From assembly GCF_014229645.1 (NCBI RefSeq), contig NZ_JAATOD010000003.1, positions 186,001 through 250,000 on the forward strand: 64,000 bases of DNA. The letters run 5' to 3'. Position 1 is the first letter of the stretch. Every line of letters starts with the position of its first letter. Positions 18,472 to 30,643 of this stretch are shown piece after piece. The stretch comes from Listeria swaminathanii (GTDB taxonomy: Bacteria; Bacillota; Bacilli; Lactobacillales; Listeriaceae). Made by a program: the position numbers and the translations under genes. The notes under the pieces were generated by a model. The model was given only the letters and a program-made list of their open reading frames with translations, was not told the origin of the DNA and did no database searches.

Positions 18472-19396
18472 AACTACCTTCTCCAATCGTAAAAATCCAT
18501 TCTTGTGCAGCTCCAGCATTATGAAGCGCCTTCGTTATTTTTTCAGCGATTTCTTGATTTTTTGCTACAGCGATAATACATCCACCTCTACCGCCACCTG
18601 TAAGTTTTGCCCCGTCTGCGCCACTACTTCTAGCTACTTTAATTAATTTCTCTAAACTGCTATCGCTTACTGTCAAAGTTTCCAAATAAGTTTGTGCTTT
18701 ATTCATTGCAGCACCAATCTTCACAGTGTCTGCATCGCCTTCTAAATGCGTCTTTATTTCCCGGGAAATATCGCCAAGTTGGTGAATTATTTTCCCAATT
18801 TCGGCTTCGTTTTCTTTGTATAAAACTTGAACATCCTTAACTGCGTCTCTCGTTTCGCTTGGAACACCTGTATCCGCCACGACGAACGTGACTTTTTTAG
18901 GAAAGTGCATAATCTCTAGTTTTCGATTTCGCTCATACCAAACTGGTTTTTCACTCACAACCGTAATGGCATCAACGCCACTGGCATTTCCGTGAGCAAT
19001 TTTTTCTGCCGCATTAACAATTGCTAATAGTTTTTTTGAGTCTAATTCTTGATTGAAATATTTATATAAGCCGCGCGCAATACTTGTCGCTACTGCAGCA
19101 CTTGAGCCTAATCCTCGTCCAATTGGAACGCCTGAAATCACATGAATCGAAACACATTCATCATTTCCAATTTCGCTTAAAACGTCTACAACTAATGCTT
19201 TGATTCCCGCTAAGAAATCAGGCATATCTTCTAAATCACCTGTAAAAAATGCCGAAGAGAATTTGGTTTTTGTAGAAGTCTCTACATTTGTCGTTACTAC
19301 TGCTTGTGTAAATGGGACTGAAATTGCCGGTTCTCCGTATACAACTGCATGTTCTCCGCATAATATCATTTTAGCTGTCCCAATGCCTGTAGCCAA
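18428..19396 (-). CDS. mvaK1: Mevalonate kinase
   Basis: A 322-residue GHMP kinase, first enzyme of the operon, phosphorylating mevalonate. Seen: AKMILCGEHAVVYGEPAISV near residue 8, PIGRGLGSSAAVATSIARG near 91, HGNASGVDAITVVSE near 135 and DGAKLTGGGRGGCIIAVA near 278. The likely start is TTG 19396, with AAAGGA 10 nt upstream; no in-frame ATG or GTG fits better. Mevalonate and non-mevalonate routes coexist in Listeria; only the mevalonate genes are here. A perfect Noc-type site lies inside the gene (18756-18769). Confidence 0.94.
   Translation of the reverse strand: MATGIGTAKMILCGEHAVVYGEPAISVPFTQAVVTTNVETSTKTKFSSAFFTGDLEDMPDFLAGIKALVVDVLSEIGNDECVSIHVISGVPIGRGLGSSAAVATSIARGLYKYFNQELDSKKLLAIVNAAEKIAHGNASGVDAITVVSEKPVWYERNRKLEIMHFPKKVTFVVADTGVPSETRDAVKDVQVLYKENEAEIGKIIHQLGDISREIKTHLEGDADTVKIGAAMNKAQTYLETLTVSDSSLEKLIKVARSSGADGAKLTGGGRGGCIIAVAKNQEIAEKITKALHNAGAAQEWIFTIGEGSYESDSHRTHECGAN
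18756..18769. other. Noc-binding-type site 1 (perfect)
   Basis: ATTTCCCGGGAAAT, identical to the Bacillus subtilis Noc-binding palindrome, inside mvaK1. The flanks extend the palindrome to 16 bp (TATTTCCCGGGAAATA). Confidence 0.8.
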
Positions 19397-19503
19397 TGCA
19401 CGCCAATCCTTTCTCCATCAAAATAATACAAACTTTAATACTTCATGATACCATAATTTTTTCACTAAAACCTTATTATAGAACTTTTTTTGACCCAAAA
19501 CAA

Positions 19504-19533
19504 TGACTGGCGCAACTTTTCCCGCGCCAATCA
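19504..19533 (-). terminator. Probable terminator of cls-speG
   Basis: On the minus strand TGATTGGCGC (19524-19533) and GCGCCAGTCA (19504-19513) form a stem with one wobble pair; the T-run after it is weak. It lies directly after the speG stop codon. Confidence 0.6.
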
Positions 19534-19537
19534 CCTT

Positions 19538-20056
19538 TTAAATATCCATTTCTTGATATTGTTGTTGGAAAATACACATTCGAATCGCATCGTGGTAAGT
19601 TCCATCAACAAAAAATTCATCAATTAGTTCGCCTTCACGAATAAAACCAACTTTTTCATAGATGTGAATTGCTTTTTCGTTTACTTTATCAACGACTAAA
19701 TATAATTTATGCAAATTTAGCACGTGAAAAGCATATTTCATCGCGAGTTTTGTGGCAGAAACGGCGTAACCGTGTCCCTGAAACTTAGGATCAATAATAA
19801 TTTGAAATTCCGCTCTTCGGTGAATATAATCAATTTCCATTAACTCGACTAATCCAACCATTTGGCCATCTAATTCTAAAATAAAACGGCGTTCTGACTG
19901 ATCGTGAATGTGCTTATCATATAACTCCTGAAGCTCGACAAATGCCTCATATGGCTCTTCAAACCAGTACGACATAATCTTCGCGTCATTATTTAACCGA
20001 TGAACAAATTTCAAATCTTCTCGTTCAAGCGGTCTAAGTTTTAAATCTCCACTCAT
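19538..20056 (-). CDS. speG: Spermidine N1-acetyltransferase
   Basis: A 172-residue GNAT protein that closely follows E. coli SpeG as I know it: [72 protein letters not shown] and [17 protein letters not shown], ending in RMCIFQQQY. SpeG acetylates spermidine and spermine with acetyl-CoA to limit polyamine toxicity. It follows the cardiolipin synthase gene by 16 bp and probably shares its transcript. Confidence 0.9.
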   Translation of the reverse strand: MSGDLKLRPLEREDLKFVHRLNNDAKIMSYWFEEPYEAFVELQELYDKHIHDQSERRFILELDGQMVGLVELMEIDYIHRRAEFQIIIDPKFQGHGYAVSATKLAMKYAFHVLNLHKLYLVVDKVNEKAIHIYEKVGFIREGELIDEFFVDGTYHDAIRMCIFQQQYQEMDI

Positions 20057-20072
20057 TTTTCCACTCCTAAAA

Positions 20073-21587
20073 TTATAAAATTGGTGATAATAAACTGGAT
20101 AGAACTTCTTTTATACGAGTCAACAACGGTTTACTTTCCATGTCTTTCATCGTAAATAATCGGCTATCTTCAAAATCTTTCTTGAAGTCGCGTTTCAAAT
20201 GATGCATAGCCTCGCTTTCATCATATAAAAACACCATTAATTCATGATTCAATCTAAAGCTACGAACATCAAAATTCGCAGTCCCAATAGCCGCACGCGT
20301 TCCATCCACTAACATTGCCTTCGCATGAACAAAAGAGTCATCGGCATAAGCATACATTTTTGCACCTGCTTCAATCATCGTTTTCACATTAGCGTTACTC
20401 CCGTGGAATGAAATCCCGCGATCGCCTTTTCCAGGAATGATAACCCGTACGTCAACACCACTCATTGCAACCCGGCGAATAACCGCAAGTGATTCCTCGT
20501 CAGGAACAAAGTAGGGCGACACAATCCAAACTGACTCTTTAGCGGAATCAATCAAATCAAGCATCGAATCGCGAACCCATTTTTCTTTATCGTATGGTCC
20601 GCCGTATATAACCTGAGCCCATTCATCGCCCATATCAACTGGTGAGAAATACTGTTTTAATCCGGTTTCGCTGATAAACCCGTCGGCAGCGCCAGCTCGA
20701 TTTTCCATGTAAATCCAATCATTTAAAAAGGATTCTTGGAGTTCGATTACTGCTTGACCTGTGATTTTAATATGCGTATCGCGCCAAACACGGAAGTCTG
20801 GTGTGTTGGAACGATATTCTTCGCCAATGTTAAGTCCACCTGTGAAGCCAATTTGCCCATCAATCACGACAATTTTACGGTGATTTCTTAAATTAGCCGT
20901 TCTTACAATCCACGGCGAGGAAATCGGATCAAATGCGTGAATGCTAACGCCAGCTTCTTTTAAAGGGGCTAAAAAGGCTTTATGCAATTTGCTTGAACCT
21001 AATCCATCAAACATAAACCTAACTTCAACGCCAGATTTCGCTTTTTCTACCAAAATATCTCGAATCTCGGTAGATATTTCATCCGTTTTGAAAATATAGT
21101 ATTGAATATGGATGTGGTTTTCCGCTTTTCTAAGCGCGTCTAAGAGTACTGGAAAAGTTTCTTCACCATTTGTTAGTATTTCAATTTCATTTCCCTTAAT
21201 CGGCTCTATGGACGTTAAGTGAGCAATCCTTTTAGAGAGTCTTGGTAATTTTTCATTGGTGTTATTCGGAATTGCATGAACTGCATTTATTAATTTAGCT
21301 TTTTCCGTAACTTGAGCTGTGCTGAATTTTCTAGTTGCTGGATTTCTACCGAACACAAGGTAACTAATTGTTCCAAGTACAGGTAAAATGAAAATAACCG
21401 CAATCCAGGCGACTTTTGAGCTAGTATTCCGCTGATCAAATAGGAGTAGCCGAACCGTAATAACAACCCCGCACAATTGAATAATCGCACTTGTTACTAA
21501 GAAAAGTATGGCTGCTTGATTAATTAAAACGTATTCCACTAAAAATAAAACTACTGCTATAAACAGAAATTGAATCAGTTTGCGCAT
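20073..21587 (-). CDS. cls: Cardiolipin synthase (PLD superfamily)
   Basis: A 504-residue membrane protein. Two N-terminal hydrophobic segments and a PLDc_N segment ([21 protein letters not shown]) precede two HKD motifs: [16 protein letters not shown] at about residue 237 and [18 protein letters not shown] at about 420. It joins two phosphatidylglycerols to cardiolipin and glycerol. I choose ATG 21587, which has GGGAAGAG 9 nt upstream; an in-frame TTG lies three codons earlier. The pairing with speG on one transcript is notable because both affect envelope charge. Confidence 0.92.
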   Translation of the reverse strand: MRKLIQFLFIAVVLFLVEYVLINQAAILFLVTSAIIQLCGVVITVRLLLFDQRNTSSKVAWIAVIFILPVLGTISYLVFGRNPATRKFSTAQVTEKAKLINAVHAIPNNTNEKLPRLSKRIAHLTSIEPIKGNEIEILTNGEETFPVLLDALRKAENHIHIQYYIFKTDEISTEIRDILVEKAKSGVEVRFMFDGLGSSKLHKAFLAPLKEAGVSIHAFDPISSPWIVRTANLRNHRKIVVIDGQIGFTGGLNIGEEYRSNTPDFRVWRDTHIKITGQAVIELQESFLNDWIYMENRAGAADGFISETGLKQYFSPVDMGDEWAQVIYGGPYDKEKWVRDSMLDLIDSAKESVWIVSPYFVPDEESLAVIRRVAMSGVDVRVIIPGKGDRGISFHGSNANVKTMIEAGAKMYAYADDSFVHAKAMLVDGTRAAIGTANFDVRSFRLNHELMVFLYDESEAMHHLKRDFKKDFEDSRLFTMKDMESKPLLTRIKEVLSSLLSPIL

Positions 21588-21664
21588 TTTTTTCAACTCT
21601 TCCCTTTTTTAGACGTATTAAAGATATTATACATAAAATGCGACCAAAAAGCGCTTTTTAATAC

Positions 21665-21718
21665 CGAAAAAAAGCTGGAAAATCGTTCTAATTCGCAAAT
21701 TAGAGTCATTTCCAGCTT
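21665..21718 (-). terminator. Terminator of gyrA
   Basis: On the minus strand AAGCTGGAAA (21709-21718) pairs with TTTCCAGCTT (21672-21681), followed by T7. The long loop contains a second inverted pair (CTAATTTGCGAATTAG), so it is a branched hairpin. It starts 5 bp after the gyrA stop codon. Confidence 0.9.
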
Positions 21719-21722
21719 GGTT

Positions 21723-24251
21723 TTATTCTTCTATGTCGCTTCCAGGAGCATCTTCAAAACTTTCATCAGGAACTTGCGTGATTAGTGTTTCGTCGATTTC
21801 TTCCTCAAGCTCAACTTCATCTTCTTCTTTTGGAACTTTTGCAACAGTGGCTACTTTTTCATCTTCATCAAGACGAATTAGTTTGACACCCATTGCGCTA
21901 CGACCTGTTTGTGATACGGTTTCGATTTCAAAACGAATCAAGACGCCGCTCACGGTCATTAGCATTAAGTCTTCTTCACCAGTAACAGTTTTCATTGCTA
22001 CTAAGTTACCGTTTTTCTCAGTGATTGTAACGGTTTTAACACCCATACCACCACGATTACGAAGCGGATACTGGGAAGCTGGCGTTTGTTTACCATAACC
22101 TTTTTCCGTTACAACGAGTACTTTTTCATCGTCTTCTAGTACTTCCATGCCGATAACTTCATCGTCTTCACGAAGTCTAATACCACGAACACCAGCAGCT
22201 GTACGGCCCATTACGCGGATATTTTCTTCTGGGAAGTAGATAGATTGTCCATGTTTCGTTGCGATAATCATGTTTTTGCTACCATCTGTCATTTGAACGG
22301 AAATAAGTTCATCGTTCTCACGAAGTTCAACTGCACGAAGACCACTTTGACGAATTTTCGCAAATTGAGAAAGGGTTGTACGCTTCACGACACCATGTTT
22401 CGTCGTGAAGAATAGGTAGCTATCATCGGTGAATTCGGATAGATTTATCACGGCATTCACTTGTTCTTGGCTTTCGATTCCAAGTAAGTTGATGATTGGG
22501 ATACCTTTGGCAGTACGACCGTATTCAGGCACTTCATAACCTTTCGAACGGTAAACTTTACCAGTGTTAGTGAAGAATAGTAACGTATCATGCGTACTCG
22601 TTGCAACAAGGTGTTCTACGAAATCATCTTCATGTGTAGACATACCTTGAATACCACGACCACCACGACGTTGACTACGATAAGTCGACAATGGTAAACG
22701 TTTAATATAGCCACGTTTAGTTAGCGTGATTGCTACTTCTTCTTCTGGGATTAAGTCTTCATCTTCAAGGCTTACTAAATCACCAGCCAAGATTTCTGTA
22801 CGACGTTTATCCGCATATTTAACTTTGATTTCTTCTAATTCTTCACGAATAATTTCAAGAATACGCTCATCATCAGCTAAAATGGCTTTTAAATCGTTAA
22901 TTAATGCCACTAAGTTTTGATATTCTTCTTCAATTTTTTCGCGTTCTAAACCTGTTAAACGTTGCAAACGCATATCTAAAATGGCTTGCGCTTGTTTATC
23001 AGAAAGGTTGAATTGTGTCATCAAACCTTCTTTAGCGACATCAGAAGTTTTTGATCCACGAATTAATTTAATAATCGCGTCAATGTTATCAAGTGCAATT
23101 CGTAAACCTTCTAAGATATGAGCACGCGCTTCTGCTTTACGAAGCTCAAATTCCGTACGGCGACGAATAACTACTTTTTGATGTTCCAAATAATAATAAA
23201 GGATTTCTTTTAAATTAAGGACTTTTGGATGGTTGTCGACAAGTGCGAGCATATTAATACCAAAAGTAGTTTGAAGTGCTGTCATTTTGAATAAATTATT
23301 CACGATAACACTTGCGCTAATATCACGACGAACTTCAATAACGATGCGCATTCCGGAACGGTCAGACTCATCATTTAGGGAAGTAATACCGTCAATTTTC
23401 TTCTCACGAGCTAGTTCCGCAATACGCTCAACTAGGCGCGCTTTATTTACTTGGTAAGGAATTTCAGTAATAACGATTGTTTCTTTACCATTTTTCTTTT
23501 CTTCAATGTCAACACGACCACGAACAGTAATCGAACCGCGACCACTTTCGTAAGCGCGACGAATTCCGCTACGTCCCATAATCATCCCAGCAGTAGGGAA
23601 GTCAGGTCCTGGAATATACTCCATTAAATCACGAATAGTAATTTCTGGATCATGACTAAGCGCCAAAACGCCGTCAATTACTTCACCAAGATGGTGGGTA
23701 GGAATATTCGTAGCCATACCAACCGCGATACCTGACGAACCATTGACTAGTAAGTTAGGGAAACGCGCTGGTAAAATAACTGGCTCACGCTCGGAACCAT
23801 CATAGTTATCAGCATAATCAATCGTATCTTTGTTAATATCGCGCAGCAGTTCCATCGAAATTTTCGACATACGTGCTTCTGTATAACGCATCGCTGCCGC
23901 CATATCACCATCGACCGAACCAAAGTTACCATGTCCGTCAACTAGCATATTACGATAACTAAAATCTTGCGCCATCCGAACCATTGTAAAATAAACCGCT
24001 GTATCGCCGTGGGGGTGATACTTACCAATAACTTCCCCAACAATACGCGCCGATTTCTTATAGGCTTTATCAGAAGTCATACCTAAGTCATTCATCGCAT
24101 ATAAAATACGACGGTGAACTGGCTTTAATCCGTCACGAACATCTGGTAGGGCACGGGCAACAATTACGCTCATCGCGTAGTCTAAGAATGAAGTCCGCAT
24201 TTCTTTATTTAAGTTTATCTCTGTTATTCGTTGATTTGGTGTTTCTGCCAT
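21723..24251 (-). CDS. gyrA: DNA gyrase subunit A
   Basis: An 842-residue subunit that breaks and rejoins DNA. The catalytic Tyr123 is in [12 protein letters not shown]. The N-terminal winged-helix/tower domain is followed from about residue 510 by six GyrA beta-propeller blades, and the GyrA box appears as [12 protein letters not shown] 40-residue acidic tail ends the protein. The quinolone region reads [15 protein letters not shown], i.e. Thr84 and Phe88 where many species have Ser and Glu/Asp. It is 94 bp downstream of gyrB, and that gap contains a Noc-type site. Confidence 0.98.
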   Translation of the reverse strand: MAETPNQRITEINLNKEMRTSFLDYAMSVIVARALPDVRDGLKPVHRRILYAMNDLGMTSDKAYKKSARIVGEVIGKYHPHGDTAVYFTMVRMAQDFSYRNMLVDGHGNFGSVDGDMAAAMRYTEARMSKISMELLRDINKDTIDYADNYDGSEREPVILPARFPNLLVNGSSGIAVGMATNIPTHHLGEVIDGVLALSHDPEITIRDLMEYIPGPDFPTAGMIMGRSGIRRAYESGRGSITVRGRVDIEEKKNGKETIVITEIPYQVNKARLVERIAELAREKKIDGITSLNDESDRSGMRIVIEVRRDISASVIVNNLFKMTALQTTFGINMLALVDNHPKVLNLKEILYYYLEHQKVVIRRRTEFELRKAEARAHILEGLRIALDNIDAIIKLIRGSKTSDVAKEGLMTQFNLSDKQAQAILDMRLQRLTGLEREKIEEEYQNLVALINDLKAILADDERILEIIREELEEIKVKYADKRRTEILAGDLVSLEDEDLIPEEEVAITLTKRGYIKRLPLSTYRSQRRGGRGIQGMSTHEDDFVEHLVATSTHDTLLFFTNTGKVYRSKGYEVPEYGRTAKGIPIINLLGIESQEQVNAVINLSEFTDDSYLFFTTKHGVVKRTTLSQFAKIRQSGLRAVELRENDELISVQMTDGSKNMIIATKHGQSIYFPEENIRVMGRTAAGVRGIRLREDDEVIGMEVLEDDEKVLVVTEKGYGKQTPASQYPLRNRGGMGVKTVTITEKNGNLVAMKTVTGEEDLMLMTVSGVLIRFEIETVSQTGRSAMGVKLIRLDEDEKVATVAKVPKEEDEVELEEEIDETLITQVPDESFEDAPGSDIEE

Positions 24252-24326
24252 TGTTAGAGAAACCTCCCTTTCAAAAGTAAGGCTGAATCTAGTTCAAACC
24301 TTTTAAAAACAATTAATATCCCAAAT

Positions 24327-24340
24327 ATTACCCGGGAAAT
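24327..24340. other. Noc-binding-type site 2 (one mismatch)
   Basis: ATTACCCGGGAAAT in the gyrB-gyrA intergenic gap; one base differs from the B. subtilis Noc palindrome. Confidence 0.7.
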
Positions 24341-24345
24341 ATTTA

Positions 24346-26289
<1,944 letters not shown>

Positions 26290-26334
26290 TTATTCCACCG
26301 CACTTTCTTTTTCATCAAATTATATTAACCTAGA

Positions 26335-27447
26335 TTAGGATTTTTTTACTGTACCTTTTTCTACATAGAAAGTTGTTGCTTGTTTGAGCGTTTCATGGTC
26401 GATCCCGCTCGTACTTGTTGTCGTTACAAAGGTTTGTACTTTTCCTTCAATAGCTCCGAGCAAATGTGATTGACGGTAATCGTCGAGTTCACTTAGCACA
26501 TCATCAAGAAGAAGAACCGGATATTCTCCAGTTTCTTCGTGGATTAAGTCAATTTCCGCTAATTTAACAGAAAGTGCCGTTGTCCGCTGCTGGCCTTGTG
26601 AACCAAAATCTTGCACATTTTGCCCATTAATATAAAACAGAGAATCATCCCGATGTGGCCCAATAAGTGTGACACCACGGTCGATTTCTCTTTGTTTGAT
26701 TGATTCCATTTTTTGAAGTAAATCTGCTTTCCACACTTCGGGATCGTCCCCATTTAGCGTGACGGAAGCTTTATACTCGATTTTAAGCGCTTCTAAACCT
26801 CGCGAAATTTGGTGATGAATTGGTGCCGCATATGCTTCTAATTTTTGAATAAAATCAGCTCGTCTTTTCGTCAAATTAATGGCGACATCCGCGAACTGTT
26901 CTGTCAAAATATCAAGCAACATCGGATCTACTTTGCGTTTCATTTGCAACATCTTCAAATAATGGTTTCGTTGCTGCAAAATCCGCTGATATTCACTTAA
27001 ATTATGCAAATAAATCGGCTGCATTTGTCCAATTTCCATATTTAAAAAGCGACGTCTAATTCCTGGTGCACCTTTTACAAGCGATAAATCTTCTGGGGCA
27101 AAAATAACCACGTTCAAGTTGCCAACATATTGGCTCAGTTTCTTTTGTTCCAAATGATTTACTTTAGCTCGCTTGCCTTTTTGGGTGATAGCAAGCTCTA
27201 AAGGCACTGATTGCCCGTGCTTTGCTATCCGGCCTTCCATCTTGGCTTCTTCTTTATCCCACATAATAAAATCTTTATCATTTGTTGTCCGATGTGATTT
27301 TGCAAGTGCAAGCATCAATACAGCTTCCAAAAGGTTGGTTTTACCTTGTGCGTTCTCGCCAAGAAAAACATTCACAGATGGGGAAAATTCTAGTTCTAAG
27401 TTTTCGTAATTACGGAAATTTCTTAAAACAATACTTTCTAAATGCAT
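26335..27447 (-). CDS. recF: DNA replication and repair protein RecF
   Basis: A 370-residue SMC-like ATPase that loads RecA at gaps. The Walker A motif [13 protein letters not shown] is at residues about 30-42, the ABC-type signature [17 protein letters not shown] near 282, and Walker [12 protein letters not shown] near 308. It lies 3 bp after yaaA. Confidence 0.97.
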   Translation of the reverse strand: MHLESIVLRNFRNYENLELEFSPSVNVFLGENAQGKTNLLEAVLMLALAKSHRTTNDKDFIMWDKEEAKMEGRIAKHGQSVPLELAITQKGKRAKVNHLEQKKLSQYVGNLNVVIFAPEDLSLVKGAPGIRRRFLNMEIGQMQPIYLHNLSEYQRILQQRNHYLKMLQMKRKVDPMLLDILTEQFADVAINLTKRRADFIQKLEAYAAPIHHQISRGLEALKIEYKASVTLNGDDPEVWKADLLQKMESIKQREIDRGVTLIGPHRDDSLFYINGQNVQDFGSQGQQRTTALSVKLAEIDLIHEETGEYPVLLLDDVLSELDDYRQSHLLGAIEGKVQTFVTTTSTSGIDHETLKQATTFYVEKGTVKKS

Positions 27448-27450
27448 CTG

Positions 27451-27681
27451 CTATTTTCCTTGCTCAATTTTCACTTTTCCAATACCGGGAACTAAGATAA
27501 CATCGCCATTACGAAGCTTTTTCCCCCGACGATTGTCTTGCTCTCCGTTGATGTAAATCGTATTTTCACTAAGGTACGCTTTTGCCATTCCACCAGTCGA
27601 AACTACATCAATCATTTGTAAAAGTTGACCAAGCGTTACGAACTCACTATTTATCTTCACTGTTTCAGCCAAAAATTTCAC
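27451..27681 (-). CDS. yaaA: S4-domain RNA-binding protein YaaA
   Basis: A small RNA-binding protein of about 76 residues with one S4 domain (FVTLGQLLQMIDVVSTGGMA, YINGEQDNRRGKKLRNGDVI). YaaA-type proteins sit between dnaN and recF in many Firmicutes. The frame is open further upstream, but family length (about 71-76 residues) points to GTG 27681 or a TTG two codons earlier; I see no strong ribosome site to decide. Confidence 0.88.
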   Translation of the reverse strand: MKFLAETVKINSEFVTLGQLLQMIDVVSTGGMAKAYLSENTIYINGEQDNRRGKKLRNGDVILVPGIGKVKIEQGK

Positions 27682-27851
27682 GCCCAATCTTTTTTTATCA
27701 CTACCTTCTATTTTACTAAAGTTTTGCCAATAATACAAAGAATATTTTCATATATTCGTTTTTCAGCTTTTTTTAGCAAAACTAATGGGGGGATATTATT
27801 TATTCAAAAAAAGAAAATATGAGCTTCTCTGGCGTTTTTTTATTAAAATGG

Positions 27852-29195
27852 TTATTTTCGCCGAATAACTGCCTTTTTTTGCCAAGCTCCAGATTTATAT
27901 CGCCAGACGCCGAGCATTGTTGCTGTGATCCATGCAACTGGAGTAGCCCACCAAAGCCCCACATAACCAATATAAAGCGATAAAACAAAGCCAATTACAA
28001 GTCGTGAAACTAGCTCGAAAATCCCCATCGCTAAAGGAACCATCGCATCTCCAGTACCACGCAACGTTTCCCGTACTACAAATAAAATTCCAACAACAAC
28101 ATAAAATAACGATACAATCAGCAAATAACTCACGCCAATATTAATAACTTCCGTCTCACTGGAATCTACAAATAGTAATAAAAACTGCCGAGCGAAAAGT
28201 TGCACTAAAATCGTAATTCCGATACTTATAGCTGTAACGACTTTAATTCCCGACCAAAATCCTTCCCGAACACGGTCAATTTTCCCCGCACCGATATTTT
28301 GACCAGCAAACATAGAAGAAGCTGCGCCAAAAGCAATTCCGGGTTGATATGTAAGTGAATCAATTCGACTTGCCGCCGTATAAGCTGCAACAACCGAAGA
28401 ACCAAAACCATTTATTAAACTTTGCAACGCCATATTCCCAATCGAAATAAAGGATCCTTGTAATCCAGAAGGCAGTCCAATGCGCACCATTTCTTTCAGT
28501 AGTGGAGTGGAGAGCTTGAATTTTGCGCGCTCTATCCGCATAAACGGCACGTGACGATAAGCATAGTAAATAACGGCAATTGCTGCAGCTGTTTGGGATA
28601 AAACTGTCGCAATCGCAGCCCCGCGAACCCCCATATCCATATAAACAACAAATAAAAAATCAAGTGCAATATTCATTAAAGACGATAAAATCAAAAAAAT
28701 CAGCGGTGTAATCGAATTTCCGAGTGCCCGAAGAATCGCCGCCATCCCGTTATATAAACTCATCGGTAAAATCCCGATAAAGAGGGTGGTTAAAAAGATA
28801 GTCGAATCATCCAAAATATTCGCTGGCGTTCTAAGTAACACAAGCAGTGGCTTCGCAAGTAAAACTCCCGCAATCGTTAAAATAATCGCCGAAAAAACCA
28901 CCGCATAAGTCGCCGTAGCAATAACATCTTTCAAACGATCATAGTCTTTAAAACCAAAATACTGCGCAACTACGACAGAAATCCCGCTCATAAGTCCAAT
29001 AATCAAAGAAATCATAAAAAAATTGACCGAGTTTGTCGCTCCAACAGCAGCAAGCGCATCGACACTGACGAATTTCCCGACAATAACCGCATCAATCATC
29101 GTATAAAATTGCTGAAATAAGTTTCCAATCAACATTGGCATCGCGAATAAAAAAATTAATTTTGTCGGATTACCAGTTGTCATATCTTTCATCAT
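27852..29195 (-). CDS. MATE family multidrug efflux protein
   Basis: A membrane protein of about 447 residues with roughly twelve hydrophobic segments and two MATE repeats. Typical motifs are LIFLFAMPMLIGNLFQQFYTM-like text at the N-terminus, AVGATNSVNFF near residue 55 and AASRIDSLTYQPGIAFGAA near 275. MATE pumps export cationic compounds with a Na+ or H+ gradient. I choose ATG 29195 (MMKDMTTGNP) because GGAGG lies 11 nt upstream and would be inside the coding region of the longer frame. Its position between dnaN and yaaA is an insertion into an otherwise conserved order. Confidence 0.88.
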   Translation of the reverse strand: MMKDMTTGNPTKLIFLFAMPMLIGNLFQQFYTMIDAVIVGKFVSVDALAAVGATNSVNFFMISLIIGLMSGISVVVAQYFGFKDYDRLKDVIATATYAVVFSAIILTIAGVLLAKPLLVLLRTPANILDDSTIFLTTLFIGILPMSLYNGMAAILRALGNSITPLIFLILSSLMNIALDFLFVVYMDMGVRGAAIATVLSQTAAAIAVIYYAYRHVPFMRIERAKFKLSTPLLKEMVRIGLPSGLQGSFISIGNMALQSLINGFGSSVVAAYTAASRIDSLTYQPGIAFGAASSMFAGQNIGAGKIDRVREGFWSGIKVVTAISIGITILVQLFARQFLLLFVDSSETEVINIGVSYLLIVSLFYVVVGILFVVRETLRGTGDAMVPLAMGIFELVSRLVIGFVLSLYIGYVGLWWATPVAWITATMLGVWRYKSGAWQKKAVIRRK

Positions 29196-29254
29196 GCTAA
29201 GAATTACCTCCGTTTGCATAAATATACATTTCTATCCAAAAACTGTACTATAAC

Positions 29255-29287
29255 AAAAAAAGAATCCGCCTTGAAACCAAGACGGAT
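29255..29287 (-). terminator. Terminator of dnaA-dnaN
   Basis: On the minus strand ATCCGTCTTG and CAAGGCGGAT form a stem with a 4-nt loop, followed by TCTTTTTTTG. It is about 15 bp downstream of the dnaN stop codon. Confidence 0.9.
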
Positions 29288-29302
29288 GTGCTTTTTGCGA
29301 GA

Positions 29303-30448
29303 TTAGTAAGTTCTAACCGGCGTGATTAATTGTAAAATTTCATTTGGATTGGCTGCATCTTTTGGTCGAAGTACGAATGGTCGCATTGTACCGGAGAAGG
29401 AAATTTGAATATCATCACCTTCGAAAGCACGCAGAGCATCCATCATGTATTTACCGTTAAAAGATATTTTGATTTCTTCACCAGTAAAGCTTTGGCTGAA
29501 GACATTTTCAGAAACATTCCCAACTTCCGGAGAATTGGAGGATACTTCTACTTGGCCATTTTCCAGGGTCATTAATTTAATAACGTTATTACGATTTTCA
29601 CGAGCAAGTAGGGACGCACGGTCGATTGCTTGTAAAAATGCTTTAGAATTAATGACTAATTCTGATTTAGTATCAGTTGGAATTAGACGAGATGTATCTG
29701 GGTAACTACCTTCAAGTAAACGAGAGTAGAATAGTAAATCTTTTAATTTAAAGAGAATTTGATTATTCGCAAGTGTCATTTCAATGGATTCGCTTGCGTC
29801 ATCTAAAATTTTATTTAGTTCTGATAAGCTTTTTCCTGGAATAACAATGTTATATTCTTCGTCAATGTCTGTTTCAAGTGGAATTTCACGTAAAGCTAGA
29901 CGATGACTATCAGTTGCAACTGCGCTAAGTTTGTTATCTTTAATAATCCAGTTAACACCAGTAAGTACTGGGCGAACTTCGATAGCAGAAACCGCGAATA
30001 CAGTTTGGCGAACAATGTTTTTCAGTACATTAATTGGAATTTTAATAGTTTTACCATCAGTAACTTCTGGTAATTTAGGATATTCCATTGGATCTAAGCC
30101 GTTTAGTGTAAAAGATGCTTGACCGGAACTAATGTTAGTTTGGTAATTAGAAGTTACTTCAATTTCTACATTTTCTTCAGGTAAACGACGAACAATATCG
30201 CCGAAGTACTTGGATTGAAGAACAATTCCACCAAAAGTTTCTACTTCTACAATAACTTCATCATTTTCAATTAATGGAATAAATGCTTCGATGGAAATAT
30301 CGGAATCACTACCAGTTAGTGTTACACCTTCATCATTTACGACTATTTTTATTCCCGTTAAAATTGGAATCGTTGTTCTTGCAGAGATGGCACGAGTAAC
30401 TTCATTGACTGCTTGGACAAGACGATCACGCTCAATAACAAATTTCAT
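29303..30448 (-). CDS. dnaN: DNA polymerase III beta sliding clamp
   Basis: A 381-residue clamp subunit of three similar domains: N-terminal MKFVIERDRLVQAVNEVTRA, central VLTGVNWIIKDNKLSAVATDSHRLA, and C-terminal MMDALRAFEGDDIQISFSG ending in LQLITPVRTY. It forms the dimeric ring that tethers DNA polymerase III. It is second in the dnaA-dnaN operon, separated from dnaA by the 195-bp unwinding region. Confidence 0.98.
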   Translation of the reverse strand: MKFVIERDRLVQAVNEVTRAISARTTIPILTGIKIVVNDEGVTLTGSDSDISIEAFIPLIENDEVIVEVETFGGIVLQSKYFGDIVRRLPEENVEIEVTSNYQTNISSGQASFTLNGLDPMEYPKLPEVTDGKTIKIPINVLKNIVRQTVFAVSAIEVRPVLTGVNWIIKDNKLSAVATDSHRLALREIPLETDIDEEYNIVIPGKSLSELNKILDDASESIEMTLANNQILFKLKDLLFYSRLLEGSYPDTSRLIPTDTKSELVINSKAFLQAIDRASLLARENRNNVIKLMTLENGQVEVSSNSPEVGNVSENVFSQSFTGEEIKISFNGKYMMDALRAFEGDDIQISFSGTMRPFVLRPKDAANPNEILQLITPVRTY

Positions 30449-30643
30449 GAGTATCCCCCATTTTTTTTTATATTTTGTAAAACCTCAAAAACCTTTAATT
30501 AATTAATAAAAAATCGTAGTAATAGTAATAGGCGCTGTGGATTTGTGGATAAGTAGGTTGTAAGCCATGCGGTATAAAGTTTTCCACATGTTGATAACTT
30601 GTGGGTAAGTATGTTTCAGTTATCCACATTGTACACAGGTCTA
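30449..30643. other. oriC part 2: DnaA-dependent unwinding element between dnaA and dnaN
   Basis: Read on +: an A/T-rich tract (about 30460-30515), then TAG-TAA-TAG-TAA-TAG (30517-30531), a GCGC block (30532-30535), and boxes TGTGGATTT (30536-30544) and TGTGGATAA (30544-30552). Further boxes are TTTTCCACA (30580), TGTGGGTAA (30600) and TTATCCACA (30620). Boxes, GC block, DnaA-trios and AT-rich DNA in this order match the basal unwinding system described in B. subtilis. Confidence 0.87.

Noticed and set aside
21733..22098. Long open frames opposite gyrA, dnaN, mvaD, GH65 and DUF1015 genes
   Set aside because: They lie wholly antisense to well-identified genes, have low-complexity Ser/Thr/Ile-rich translations and lack ribosome sites.
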